Positions 10,256 through 23,800 of a stretch of DNA of 64,000 nt are shown piece by piece (positions within the stretch are counted from its first letter, which is position 1; every line of letters begins with the position of its first letter). The position numbers were made by a program, and so were the translations under genes. This DNA is from Membranipora membranacea (taxonomy: Eukaryota; Bryozoa; Gymnolaemata; Cheilostomatida; Membraniporidae): assembly GCA_914767715.1 (NCBI GenBank), contig OU612073.1, positions 15,562,001 through 15,626,000 of the forward strand. Direction: 5' to 3'. The notes beneath the pieces are model-generated. The model searched no databases, was not told the origin of the DNA, and saw nothing but the letters and a program-made list of their open reading frames with translations.

Positions 10256-11920
10256 CTAAGTATATGCGGCAAGGAATGAAATAGCACCCAAGAAGATGTA
10301 TACAGAACTGTTGATCACAGGAGGAGAGCTGTTACAAAGATCAGAGGAGCACGAGCAAGTCTCAGCTAATCGGTTGGAGATACCAAACTGTCTGCGGCAC
10401 AACAGACCCTGTCGATGAACAGATTCTCCTCTTCTGGGTACGACCCCGCATGACCTGAAAACAAAACACCGACTTACGTTGTGAGGTTTTAGATGTTGGT
10501 AAAATTCATATCAAATGTGTTAATTTACTAGAGACTAGATAATTCTGTTATTTTTGTATTTCCATGGTTGCCCATGCAGTTATTATTGTTATTCTACTGC
10601 AGATATTGGACCCATTTCAAGGTTATTCACCTGAAAACACAGAGCGGTATGACAAGAGTTCTGAGTCTGACACATACGCAGGGGCTTAATAAGTTTACGA
10701 GGCACATATATAAAGGATGCGTGATAGTGACTATGCATTCACCAATTGCGACTAAAAAAGGCTCAAAGATGCAGTTCATATATAATATTGAAAGCCCCTT
10801 TATCTCAGCTTGACAAAAGCATCGATGTATTTTGAACTCATGAAATGGAAAAGCTCAATACCAACACTGACCTTAAATCCAAAACATAGACAGACTAACA
10901 TGGTAAATTGCTCTATTATAAATGGGACAATAATATGTCCAGATGTATATTTTTACATACCTCCCAACAAACATCTTTCCGACCTCTGGATGCTCAACTT
11001 GTCCTTTCATACACGCAGCTTGCAGATTCTTATCGATCGGGTCTGGACATTCGATCTGATATATCTGCAAGCAAAGAAATGTTTAGTAAGGATTAATGCT
11101 CATCCTATCCACTAACAAGATGGTTGCAGCATAAGCTTTGAAGCAGTGATGAAGGTTGTTTACCCTACCCGCAAACGAGGTTCACCATAGCCAATGTCTT
11201 GGCAAATCAGAGTTTTTTAGTGGATATTAGTGGTACTGATCGCCATTAGGGTGCAGTGTTTTATGCTAGGCCTAGCTAGAGGTGGTGAACCTACTATATA
11301 AACATGCTAATTTGATTCCAAAGACTGCATTGAGGTTTGTCATGTCACAGTGTTACTATGATGCAACACTCGGGCAGGGAGCAAGAGTCTTGGGGGCTCA
11401 GACCAGGCCTGAAGCATTGTTGAAGTGGGATAACCTGGAAAAGACTATCATGCTGAATTGTGCATGTCCCAGAATGTCAACCATGCAGAAACCATGATTT
11501 GATCTTCTCAAAATCATTCCATTGACTTTTACAGTGTTAAACAAATATGAAAAACGCAATGGCTGCTGCCAGAAAACTGCAATGACTGCTGCAAAATTTA
11601 AATAGCGCCCTGCCATATTCCTCTGATATTTGGATATGGCCGTCTCTCTTCTGAAAATTTATTAAATACGTGACGGAAGCTTCTATTGCGTCTTCCAATA
11701 TCAATAGTCTCAATGTTTCCAAGTTACACAACATGATCATTCTAAACACACAGCAACCGTCAGTCTGTGAACACACAGCACACTATTGAACTCTAATCCA
11801 TAATAAAAGCTGATTCATACTTTACCTGTTGCTCAACGTTGTGCACTAAAGTTTCATTGCCCCAACAACCGTGTTCTTCCTTCTCAGCCCAACATACCCA
11901 GCAACGAACACTTGTAACAT
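10256..11920 (-). CDS. Ly6/uPAR three-finger GPI-anchored protein (quiver/sleepless-like), first exon not found
   Basis: Three exons join with consistent phase: 11920-11826 (begins 2 nt into a codon, donor GTAAAG), 11064-10961 (donor GTATGT) and 10454-10256 (stop TAG). The product contains ten cysteines in the Ly6 order. It opens CWVC, then HGC, IEC, AAC, a GRSCG block, LLC, and ends CSCSSDLCN, the C-terminal hallmark of three-finger domains. After that come SSPPVINSS and a hydrophobic tail (VYIFLGAISFLAAYT) that fits a GPI-attachment signal. Family members are extracellular, membrane-tethered modulators of receptors or ion channels; the FVGRSCG block is typical of the invertebrate quiver/sleepless branch. 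A signal-peptide exon must lie upstream of 11920. A hydrophobic minus-strand ORF at 13186-13380 was considered, but no donor in the right phase was found. The partner is unknown. Confidence 0.8.
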
Positions 11921-14878
11921 CTAGTAAACAATGCAATGTGACAGATATAAGTACAAACTATCATTAATATATACATAATAACAATAATATTGACACCAAC
12001 CCACTGGTCTTTGAAAATTTCTGAGTAATGTACCAAGTACATACCATAGCAAAGGGTCAACAGTTCATTGACACCCAATGGTTCATACCAAAAGGCTGTC
12101 TAGCATTTACTGTACGAATAAATGGGCGATACTGTTACAATAGCTTCATATAACAGGCAAAACTTATTGCTATACATTTTTTTATGTAATAATTTCATGA
12201 TGATATGCAATGCTATTAAAAAACTAAAATGAAGGTTGAACGTGCGTTAAATTATTTGAGCCGATTGTAGGTTGGCAACTGACGCAAACTCATCGCTGTT
12301 TTGCTAGCCCATCCTAAGCACAACTATAATTGTATTTATTGTTTTACTGTTAGGATTTATTCTTGTTAGAACAATGAATTCCTTTGTATGATGAAATGGT
12401 ACTGCAAATCATTATATCATAAAGTTCTTTTACATTAACATTTATCTCAACCTTAATTCCACCTTCTTACTTATGTTATAACATTCCACGTATTTAGAAA
12501 AGTGAAAATTCGAGCTTCACAAGACAAGGTTACGTCCACGAAGGCTTGTTGGGATTAAATTGCAAATTTATGACGAGAAAATGATATATCTGATCAAACA
12601 CAGTAACTATCATGGTATTATGTAGCTGAACTTTAGGATCAGTATTTACCGAAGCTATGAAAACTGTTGTTATTTACCTTTAATCATGCAGAGTAGGATG
12701 TTTGCTAGAATAAATAAATTACTGCTGTACTTCATTTGTAATTTTATGAAATCAACTGTAGTCAAAATTGTATGGTATTCTCTTGCCAGTGCTCATTAAT
12801 TGCTGTCCAAATCTTGTATGAGCTATGAATGTCATCATTGGCTTATATTAGGTCAGGATTTTCAGTCACAATATCACAAGTCTCAAACTCCATCACAATA
12901 CAGACAGAATTTGGAATCATAGATTTATTTTGGCATCAAAATTATGTTTCTACGTATTTCTCCACAAAGTTTTATTAACCTTACTGCATGCTTTTACACT
13001 TAGCTTCTCAAAAACAACAGTCAAAATTAAACCATCCCCAGCCAAAAATCACAACTGCAGTTTAATAACAATAGTATGAAAACTTTATGAACAACTCGAT
13101 CCGGGTTCACTGCACTGATCGCGCATGTCCGTATATAGTAACGCCTGTAATACCGACCAGGATGTCATAAATTGGTAGACTTGAATTATCTCCTCAAGGT
13201 AGTGCTCTTCCCCAAATAAGAAGGAAGGAAGTTATGAGTGGTCTGAAAATAAACAGTTTGTTGTTGCAACAAGCCGTTTTGAACTTCTAGGGTGGTCAAT
13301 CTTGCTATTAACAGAAGAGCAATAACAACACATGGAATAATCATAACAATTATAAACTGGGGTCGCCAACTAAACAACATAGAATTTGGCTGAGAAAGGA
13401 TAGGTTTGTGGTTCAGATGCTTGTGGAATGGTAATTAGCCCTCTTATGATGTAACTACAGCGCAATGCACCAAGGACAGCTTTAAAGAACCTCAGCAAAA
13501 GTGAATGCACGTATACCGAATCATCTGTTAATACAATGTATAGAACGCAGCTTGTGCAATAACCTTAGCTAAACTATGCAGATTCTTACTGCTACTTTGA
13601 AGAAGTTGAGATGAATTTGGAAGCAGGCCATAACCAAAACTATCATTGCGTACACATCACTAATGTGGTTTATTGTAAAAAGTACTTCTAGCTGTTTGAA
13701 AAATCACTGGCAGCTGTCTGAATTAATTTGCTTTAGACTAAAAACCTCAGACATGCACTTTACTTCATTTCAATAATATCTTTAGCGCAGGGTCAACTAG
13801 TTTTAAGAAAAACATGTATTTGAGGGGACTGGTGTTCAGCCATTTAGTTCTACTATCAAAAAAATAGGCACTGGATATGACTATTCAATTGTCGTAACCA
13901 CGAATCAATTAATGTAGATAATCATTTTAGTTGTTTGTAATTGAGAGTTATGCCCACATTGACGTTGTTAAGACAACTCTGTCAATAGAAGTCAAATTTG
14001 TCTCATTGCCATTGCCTCATACATTTGGGCCTACATCTTCAATATTCCGATAGCGTGATTTGCGTTTCAGTCTGATTAGAGCGGCCTCTAAATTCTTTCT
14101 GCCTTCGATTTTGTTTAACCTTGACAATATTCAACTTACGGTCACGCACACCAATTTGAAAGCTGAATGGATTTGCATTTTAAAACGATACCAAAGCAAC
14201 AAAGCTTCTTTATTACATCTAATGAGCCTAATCTTAGTTACAGAATATCTAGATGTCATCACTACACTCAAATATAATGATATCAAATTATCAAAAAATC
14301 ATTCAGCTAGCCTCTTCCTCCCAGGGATAATACAACTTCACTTTGAAACATTTGTGTACCATGTGTGACAACGCATTTCAAAAAAAAATTTGATGATTAG
14401 AAGTTATTTGTGAAAAGTGAATAAACTGCAATAAATAATAGTTTTTTTTTCTGAACTATATGCCACTTTCAATATTAATATCAGAATATCTTGTCCAAAG
14501 ACTTAATGATAAACCTAGACAGGACACTATATATAGCTGAAGTATGGCACCTAATTGTGGGCGACGTAATGACATTGGAATGTGTAGTAGCATGGGTGTT
14601 ATCACCGATTTACTGTCCATAACCCAGGTTTTTCTGTTCATAAATCAATCAATTTTCACCAGATTTTGAGTTTGAAAAATGCTTTACATTCTTGTTATCA
14701 AATTGATGTTGTTCCTTCTTCAAAAAATTTCTAATTGTAGTTGTAGTTTTCAAACTCAACATCCGATCAAAATTGATTGAGTTATCAACCAAAAACCTGG
14801 TGTATGAGCTGCAAGTCAATGGTTACACAGATTCTACTATACCTTCCAATATCGTTGCGTCTCCCATAATTGAATGTC
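11921..14878. other. Intergenic; 3' flank of transporter A shared with transporter B
   Basis: No recognisable exon. From about 13360 to 14450 the sequence is a diverged duplicate of 27815-27965 plus 29030-29760, the region downstream of transporter B. This shows that the duplicated unit extends well past the coding region. It includes at about 13950-14000 a block containing GTTGTTAAGACAAC, which recurs downstream of B and C. Confidence 0.55.
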
Positions 14879-17800
14879 TCAGTGCCTCGTTGCTAATGCT
14901 CCATATAGTGTCTTGTCTAGGCTAGATAATGAGTCTGTGGTAATTTCTTCTTTCTCTGTTGTCTGAACTGTCGTGTCTTCATAAGGTAGCCATAATGTCC
15001 GTTTGAAAACAAGCATTAACAGCATGAGAAGAAAACTTAAAATAGTGAGACCAGCGGAAAAGAAAAATAGTGTGTTTGCTGGTAGGATGAGTAGGAGTTT
15101 AGATGCTACTGGTGGAGCAATCAGAGATCCGATTCCTCCACATGTTTTGGAGATTGCATACATCAAATTGTGAGATCTTGTTCCGTTGAGATGCTTAATT
15201 AGGTTAGGCAAATTAGAGAGTACGACCCCATACATACCCCCATGGAAACATGCTAACGCTACCATAATGTATACATTGTTAACCAGACCCATTGCGCAAG
15301 CACTGCAAGTCATCGAAATCAAGCATATTAGATGAATCAGATATTTGTTTGTGTTGATTTTGGCAGTGATAAGTGACTTCACAACTGAGAGCACCAGCAG
15401 TCCAACCCCAAACAAAGTCAAGGCAGTTCCTGCCAACAATCTATCTTCATAAACATCAACTATATAGCTATATAGATAGACCTCCAGTAGAATTATTCCT
15501 CCATTCCAAAAGATGGCGTTAAGGAAATAAATGATTAAAACTGGGCGAGTGACTGATTTAAATAACTTCCATGAAGAGGTCTCTCTCTCCTCATCAACAT
15601 TTTCATAACTTTTCTCCTCGTTATCAGTTTTATAGATAAGGGCTCCGAGAATATTGAAAGAAAGTATCCCACCAAGGATAATCATCACATCTTTGTACTC
15701 ATATGACTAAAATAAAACGAAAGTATGAATCAAAATACGGTAATTATAACAACTCAAGAGGCCTGTAGAATGCATGTATGTGCATCCACCCATGTTGTGA
15801 TAGCTTTGATCGTACCATCAATTTAGTTGGTATGTTAACATCCACCGATACCATAAATAAAGTAGGCTTTAAATTAACTAGTTGATAAAGTTAGATCCTG
15901 TTTGCCTGAGTTTCGGAGTTGCTCATCCTCCTCTGATAAACTACTGTAGGCTTTTTGCCTGCAACTTGTGTGGCAGTGCAGAGAAGTAATTCCAAATGCA
16001 AACTAAATTTGATCCATATATCTTTGCTAACCTCTGCAGTTCCCCCAAACCATCATTAGTAGATATACAAAGCTTGTCCAAAGGTAAAAGGAAACAATGC
16101 AAATGACAAAAGTTGCTTATTTATTAACAGTCTTGTGTGATTCTGAAATTAAACAATAGAGGAGGTTGTCTGGATCAAACGCTTGTTTTTCAACGTTTCG
16201 CCTTAAATTACTGTGAGAAACATGGTCTATTATCATGTGTGCTGTGGAATTTCTTGGGTAACATGCTGGGTTGATGTATGTGCAGTTGAGGTTTTACAAA
16301 TATTTACTGTACTGCGAAGCCTGGTATGATAGTGGGCTGTGGAATTTCTTTTAGAACTATTCTGGATTAATAAATTGACTTGTGGCTATGACATTTTTAA
16401 AAAACATGCTGAGTCAGATCCGAAGCCAGCATAGCGTTCGAGATGGCGATCGCGGTATTAGGCGGTAATTGAGGAGTGGTGGGAAGCTAGGAAACTCTGT
16501 TTTTTTGCAATTTATCACTTATCTAACTTTAGCACCTGTGAGCAACACTTTCGCCTCATTTCACAGAGTTCTAACCCTGTTTTATCAGTTTCCTCTCATA
16601 TCCTAAAACCTACAACTATGTTGTTATATCAATGAAATAACTAAAATGTGCAGACGTATTAATGGTTGTCTTCTCCCATGTCTGGACATTCTCAGACACG
16701 GCACTTTTCGGATAATAAACTTCAGCTTTTTTGTGCATTCATTTACCCAGAAAAGTTCTCAAAAAGATTTCACAACACAATCATACCAGGCTCCTCAATT
16801 TAGTAAATCTGTAAAAATAACCTCAGAAACTGTATTTGCATTTACCCAGCATGTTACCTGAGAAATTCCACAGCACACTATCATACTAGGCTCTGCAGTA
16901 CAGTAAAACTGTGAAAAACCTCAACTTTACATGCATTCACCCAGCATGTTAACCAAGAAATTCCACAGCACATTATCATAACAGCGGTTGCAGCAAGCGG
17001 GTCAATTGTCCACTATCATACCAGGCTTCGCAGAACAGTAAATATTTGTAAAACCTCAACTGCACATACATCAACCCAGCATGTTACCCAAGAAATTCCA
17101 CAGCACACATCATTATAGACCATGTTTCTCACAGTAATTTAAGGCGAAACGTTGAAAAACCAGTGTTTTATCCGGAAACCTCTACAGCTTTTGGGGTGTG
17201 GGTGGCCCCCTCTATTACTACCAACAAGTAAACTGCAATGGGCAGACAAACGTTGACAAGTTTGTTCTGGAATATGTGATGAACAACCGATATAGGACAT
17301 ATCAAATCAAATCTAGCTGACATTTTGATAGTTCAACAAGTTACCTTTAGCAATGTCTGCATGACGAACGGAAACATAAGAATTCCGAAGGCGGTGCCAG
17401 CTCCCTGTATTGTGAAAGCCAGGTAGAGATGTTCATCAAAGTATTTTGGTATCACTGATATTCCCGATATGTGCAGATTACATAAAGATGCAGCTGTAAA
17501 TATATTTTGTACATTACGAATATGATTATGAATGTGTCCTGGCGCTACTGTGAATAAATAGATAATTTTGGATCATGATCAATACGATGTACAACCATTA
17601 CAAAAATAACACAAATTTACATGACCTGCAACTCAATTTTGACCTGTTAACACAATGTCTTCCTTTATATTATTATTATTTCAGTTATAATTCTCATCTA
17701 AACATTTGTTACAACAAAGATTCATCAAAAAAGGATTCTGGAAAATCTGAAGAATGTTTAGGAAAATAGTGAATAAAGAGTGTGTCGGGCTAAATTCCCA

Positions 17801-20800
17801 TTTCGGCCAATCGTAGTACAGGTATCCCTATCCCCAACAAATAATTGCCATTTTTTGGATGATTATTATCTGCCATATACCCCTGAAACACTGAAACATT
17901 TGATTACTCTATAATACTTACATGTTAATACACTTAGACTAAGGACCACATGCCAAACTTTTGAGGCATAGCCTGTCAGCACGATCCCCAAAACTGCGGT
18001 CAACACAGAAATAGTTACAGTCCTCTGTAGTCCTAAGTGGTGCACAATCAACACAGATACTGGGGCTAAAATAGTTAACAAACCATTATTACACATTGGT
18101 TGTTGGCAATTTTTTGTAATTCTGTTTTCACAAAATTTTAATGAGCGCAGTGTACACACCAAAAAAGGATCTACATAAGAAGTACCAAAATTTAAGGTCA
18201 CCAGTATTATTAGCTCGTTGAACTGCACAAAAAACAACCATCAACATTCTTTATTATCAATTCAAGAAGTAGTCACATTGCATTAATCAAACTCAGTTAT
18301 TTTGCTAACCTTTCGTATTACATTCACATGACTTCCCATCATGGGTTACACGAATGTGTGCAGACGAGCTTTGCTTTCCTATATGTACTATCATAAACAG
18401 CTGTTTTAAATGTGGTTATTTTCCTGATATTTGGAAGTGTGCAGAGATAGTACCAATCGAAAAAAAGAAGTCTGTTGATACTGAATCAGATTTTAGACCT
18501 ATTTCCTTGTTATGGCACCTGGGCAAAATTATTGAAAAAGCTGTTATGCATTTTTATGTTCAGTTTGTTTTACCAACCATTGATGGAAACCAGTATGCGT
18601 ATCAGAAAGGCCGAGGTACAGTAGATGCAATCATAGCTGCTATCGATAATTGGACCCAATTATTAGATGAACCAAAGTCAAAATATTTGACAGTCGCTTT
18701 CCTTGACATGTCAAAGGCTTTTGACAAGATGGACAGAGGAAAACTGATAGATATGCTAACGAGGAAGGGTATCAACTATAATCTAGTGCAAATCATCAAC
18801 AGCTTCCTCACACACCGATACCAATCAGTACGCATCGGCAACAATACCAGCCGAACATTACCAGTTATAAATGGAACACCCCAGGGAACATTGCTAGGTC
18901 CAGTCTTCTGGCTTTTATATGTGGACAGCCTTGAAGTTGAATGTGACATAATAAAATACGCAGATGACCTGACATTAACAGGCCTGCCCGCTAAAACACT
19001 TAACCAACAACTGGACCTCCAAACCTCTCTAGACACAGTATCGACATGGTGCGATGAGTATAATATGGTGGCTAATGCAAAAAAGTCATCTATTATGCAT
19101 CTGACTAACAAACATGCTCGATACCAATTCCAACCACCAACTCTGAAGCTGAATGGAGAACAAATACCACCGACAACTAAGACTAGATTTCTAGGAATCA
19201 CTATCGATCAGCATCTGTCTTTCGAAGACCATGTAGACTCGATCCTGAAGAACGTCAGACCGCTAACCTATACCCTTCTTAACCTCAAACGCTCTGGCGT
19301 ACCTCAGCGGTTACTGACGAGGTTCTACCTCACATGTATACGGCCTCGTATGACATATGGAAGTGTAGCCTGGTTCTGCATGATGACCGACCAACAGAAA
19401 AAACGAGTAATCCAGCTGGAAAAACTCTCACTGAAAATTATAGCCCCAGGCTGTGACGAGTATAGTGAAAGGATAGCCCTGCTAAACATCATACCACTAG
19501 ACGAATATATTGACTCTATGTGCCATCAACACATCGACAAGATCAAGACACCTGGGCACTGCCTGCATCATTTACTACCTCAACCGAGTGCTCGCAGACC
19601 TAGTAGACATACAACGCGCCTCAACACCAGCTCACGAACTGAATTGAGAGGCAACACTTTACTCATGTGTTACAGCAATGCCGGATGTGTAAATTATAAA
19701 GTCTAAGGATTAATTTTTTTCTGTTTTTTATTTTCATGCCCAGGTTGCCTTCCTTACTTATATTGTGATGAAACCTCTAAAGGTCGCCTCTAATTTTTAG
19801 AAGATGATCATTGGTTCAGTAATAAAGATTATATATACTGTAAGTATAACGTTAGATTGTGTGTGTGTGTGTTGTGCCCCTTTAGGGTAGCTCGCATGGA
19901 TGGCTCTCTGGTGGCGCCAAAAAAACACAGCTTCTAGAATGATGTAGTCAGATGTTGTTACTTGTTTTGGACCACGCCAGTTATTTAAGGTTCTGTTGTA
20001 TTTGTGTTGCATTGAAAAAAACTTTATGTACATGATATGAGAGACTTTAGGAGAGATTTGCTTTCTCCAATCCCTGTCCTGGTTGATAAATGACCAATTT
20101 TGATGTTGCACATGTGCTCCACTTTGGCGCCAAGTGATAGTGATAGTGTATTGCTAATCGTCCTATTAATCACAATGTGTCAAACATCGATCATCTTAAC
20201 CAACAAATTACTGTATATAATATCAGACATTGACCATTATGTTAAGACTAACTAGGGACGTCACTGGGAGTTACACAACCTAACTACACTGAACGATAGG
20301 TCCTGGGTTGAGCCCCACCAGGTGCACTGTTTGTCCGGGAATGACTAACCGATAATGATATGCAATGTTGCCAGGACCTTCAACCATAAAGTTGGCGATC
20401 ATCCAAGAAAATAATAATGATAATCTGACTTTATCATCCTAAAATCAGTGTTTTCTGACACCACCTGAGAGCCATTCTTGCGAGGTGACTTAAAAGCGCA
20501 CCACACACACACACAATCTATCGTTTTAGTTACAGTGATACCAAGGTTGGCAATATGAATGCAGCAGGAAAAGAGTTTGGTTAATGCAATGTGACTACTA
20601 ATGTTAATGGTAGTGTTCTGTGAAGTTCAACGAGCTAAAATACTAGTGACCTTTCATTTTGGTCTTTCTTAGGTAGATTCTTATTTGCTGTGTACACTAC
20701 GTTCATCACAATTCACCGTCAAATCACCTCTAACCCTCACCCTGGTGAACAAATAGTGAGGTGTAATCTCAGTCCACCCCTAACCACTGCAGCTCTTTTG

Positions 20801-23800
20801 ACCAATTTGGATGATTTCTCTGACGAGATAGTGTTCATTCCCTACTTGCGTTGTGTATGATGCAAACACCTCAGTTTTATTGTTGCTTTTAAAAAAAGGG
20901 CTGATACAGGGGACCGTCCAGCTGTTGTATTTATGCGTTATAAGGAGTGGAGTGAAGAATTGAGAAAACTTGGTACCATGTGTATTCCGTAGTTTCTTCC
21001 ACAAAGTTATAAAACTAAAGGCTCACTTCATAGTTCAGAAAGACCAAAGATATTTGCCAATCCATTTGGTAAACAGTAAATTCATTCATAGTAGCAATGT
21101 TTCAGTTTAACAGTGATGGCAAATTGTTAGATTTTGGGGAGACATGACGAATCTGAGACAGCAACAAAATTCGAGACGAGACTGAGACATATATTGATGT
21201 CAAAAAAATTAAAAACTGGCACTTTATTGGCATCTACAAATTGAATATGATACAGAAGCGACTTTATTAATTTTTATATTGCATCAGTCTGGGCTTCTAT
21301 ACAAACATTGGGGAGCCTTGTCAGTATACTCTGCTAGGATTCCATGTCGAAATGCCATTGGGACAAGTTGCCAGTGACATAATGCCATTGCCATAATACC
21401 ATAGGTGATAATACCATAGGTGATAATACCACTGAACACTATACCAATGCCAAAATACCAGTTGTACAAAACGCCAGTTGTGTCAAAATACCAGTGGATA
21501 TAAGGCCAGATTGGACATAATACCATATGGGACAACATACCATATCCCAAAATACCATTGCCATAATGCCAAAATATGTAACCAAAGGAGATCAAACCAC
21601 ACTGTATTTTTTGTGTTAGTTCTATTACAGCTGCGAGTTGCTCGTTGAGAGTAGGAGTTGGCTCAGCTGTTTAGAGCCGTCACCTTCACTATGCAAGTCA
21701 TAAAGTTTCTTTGTTCAATTTCGATGATATCTAGGGTTTGTTGGGGTTCACAAATTGAAAACTAGTGACTTGTAACAAATATTTCCCAACTATTCTCTAG
21801 AATAATATGACAATAACTCTGAACTATTACCAACTTTTCTTTTGAAAGCCAAGTCTTGACTCATCTCCGCCCTCATGCTACAAATGAAATTGATGAGACT
21901 ACGATGATTGAACATAGAGCAGATTAACTCTGTATTTATTAGTTGTATAAAAAGTTACAGTTACAATTAACAAAAAAAAAGAAAAAAATCTTTTCACCCG
22001 AAATGAACTTTCACATTTAGGCCATGGTCATAGTATTCAGCAAAGTCATTTTATACGGGTTTGTGACACACAGGACATTCACGAATTGAATTTCATGTTG
22101 TAAATTTAGTATATGATAATGAGGATATAGATAACTTTTTTACATCTCTTCCGACCAATTACACATTCAACAAAGTTTGTTTTCCTACTCAAAAGTATGA
22201 AAGCCAATTTACAGAGCCGTTTTCTTGTGAGACAGGGTTTCCAAATCATTGGAGGCATGATTATTGATAAATCTTAATTTTAGTGACGAAACTCATGAAA
22301 AATTGTGCCAAATGGTCCGCAAAACAGGCAGAAAATGCTATAATTGACTATCCAAATACTAAAATTATTTCCCAAACTCTGTCCATATGAGTTTTCAATG
22401 CTTCAGATTCTGAATCAAAACTTATTTTTATCCTATTATAAGCGGTTATCAAAATAACCCTCTTTTCAGCACGTTTTTCCTATGCGGCGTGGGTTAAAAG
22501 TACTAAACTGGAGAGAGGACAACTCTGAATTGAGGCCTAAATCAGAGCTCGGAAAACTGTCTATAGCTATGCAACGAAACTTCGTTTGATTCCATTCAAT
22601 GAGAATGTTGAGAATTTTATATGTTCAACACAAAAATTCACTGGTTTAATTATGATAAACCACCAAAGTTGCCTTCCACCTGTAATGGACTGTGTGAAAT
22701 GCACAGTACACGAAAATTACGTCCTATTTACTATGGAAAATCTTACAATAATCACTCAGATAGCACAAGCATCTAAACTATACTACACAGAAAAGAACTT
22801 GTTTCACCTTTGCCACAAAATTTGGAATTATGGGCAAATGTAAAATTATTTTGTTACTAACCAAACTTGTGTAAATTAAACTTAGTAATAAATAACGAAA
22901 TGTGTGACTAGTGTAGTTGTAGTACGAAATCCTCCTATACCGATATGTGTGCCAAAATATAACCCACCAATGTTGTGACGCGCAGGTCGGCGTACAGGAC
23001 ACTAAATTATACTTTAGTCATGCCAAGGAGTTGTCTATAACTCCTTGGTCAAGCACCCCACTTTTTCCGTTTGATTTCACATTTGATGTTGAGTGGAGAA
23101 CAGAAACTATTCAAACATGTTTTTTATGATGGGATTGAGCCAGGTTGTGCTCGTTGGAATCGTTAACTCCGCAGCAACACATTTTATGCAGAAATATTCT
23201 TTTCAAACGTGATGCTACTAATTTTTAGTCCTGTGTGTCACAACTTATATTTGGTCATTACATCTTAATAATAATAATAATAATGAAATTTATTATAAAA
23301 CGTTTAAAAATCATTGTTCAGGTATAATGATTTTCAATATTGTACATTTGATAAAATATTAAAATCGAAAACCTTAGCTGATAAAATAAATAAAATAATC
23401 AAAAGTTTATCATAAAACATGCGATGCGTGTATATGATGATAAGATAAATAAAACCTAAAAGTAGCAACTGCCAAGCACCTATAAAGTCCCTATAAAACC
23501 ATGGCTATGGGGTATAGGCCTTGCGGAACAGTTGGTTTTCGGGTGGGATTTAAAAGAGGGAGTAGAAGGAAATCGCAAACTGAAGATGGAAGGGAATTCC
23601 ATACATCCGGTAAGGTGGTATTGATAGATCGCCCATCCACTGTTACTAATCTTACATAAAAAATTGCTCACCAGAGTGTTGGCTATGTTAAACCGAGTGG
23701 TTCGAGCAGTTTTTTAGGCCATGATTGGTACCTGAAATCTAGATCGAGACCTTGTGGGCAGCCAGTGCAATTTAACCCTGGCTTTGGTGGCTGATGAAAA

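Noticed and set aside
13186-13380. Signal-peptide-like ORF as first exon of the Ly6 gene
   Set aside because: No GT donor in the phase needed to join the exon at 11920, and the frame is not kept in the duplicated copy near 27820.
21284-21595. Hydrophobic ORF ISFGYIFWHYGNGILG, repeated at 26347-26547
   Set aside because: It is the inverted subterminal repeat of the 5.7-kb hAT-like element; the near-identity of the two copies reflects DNA repeats, not a protein family.
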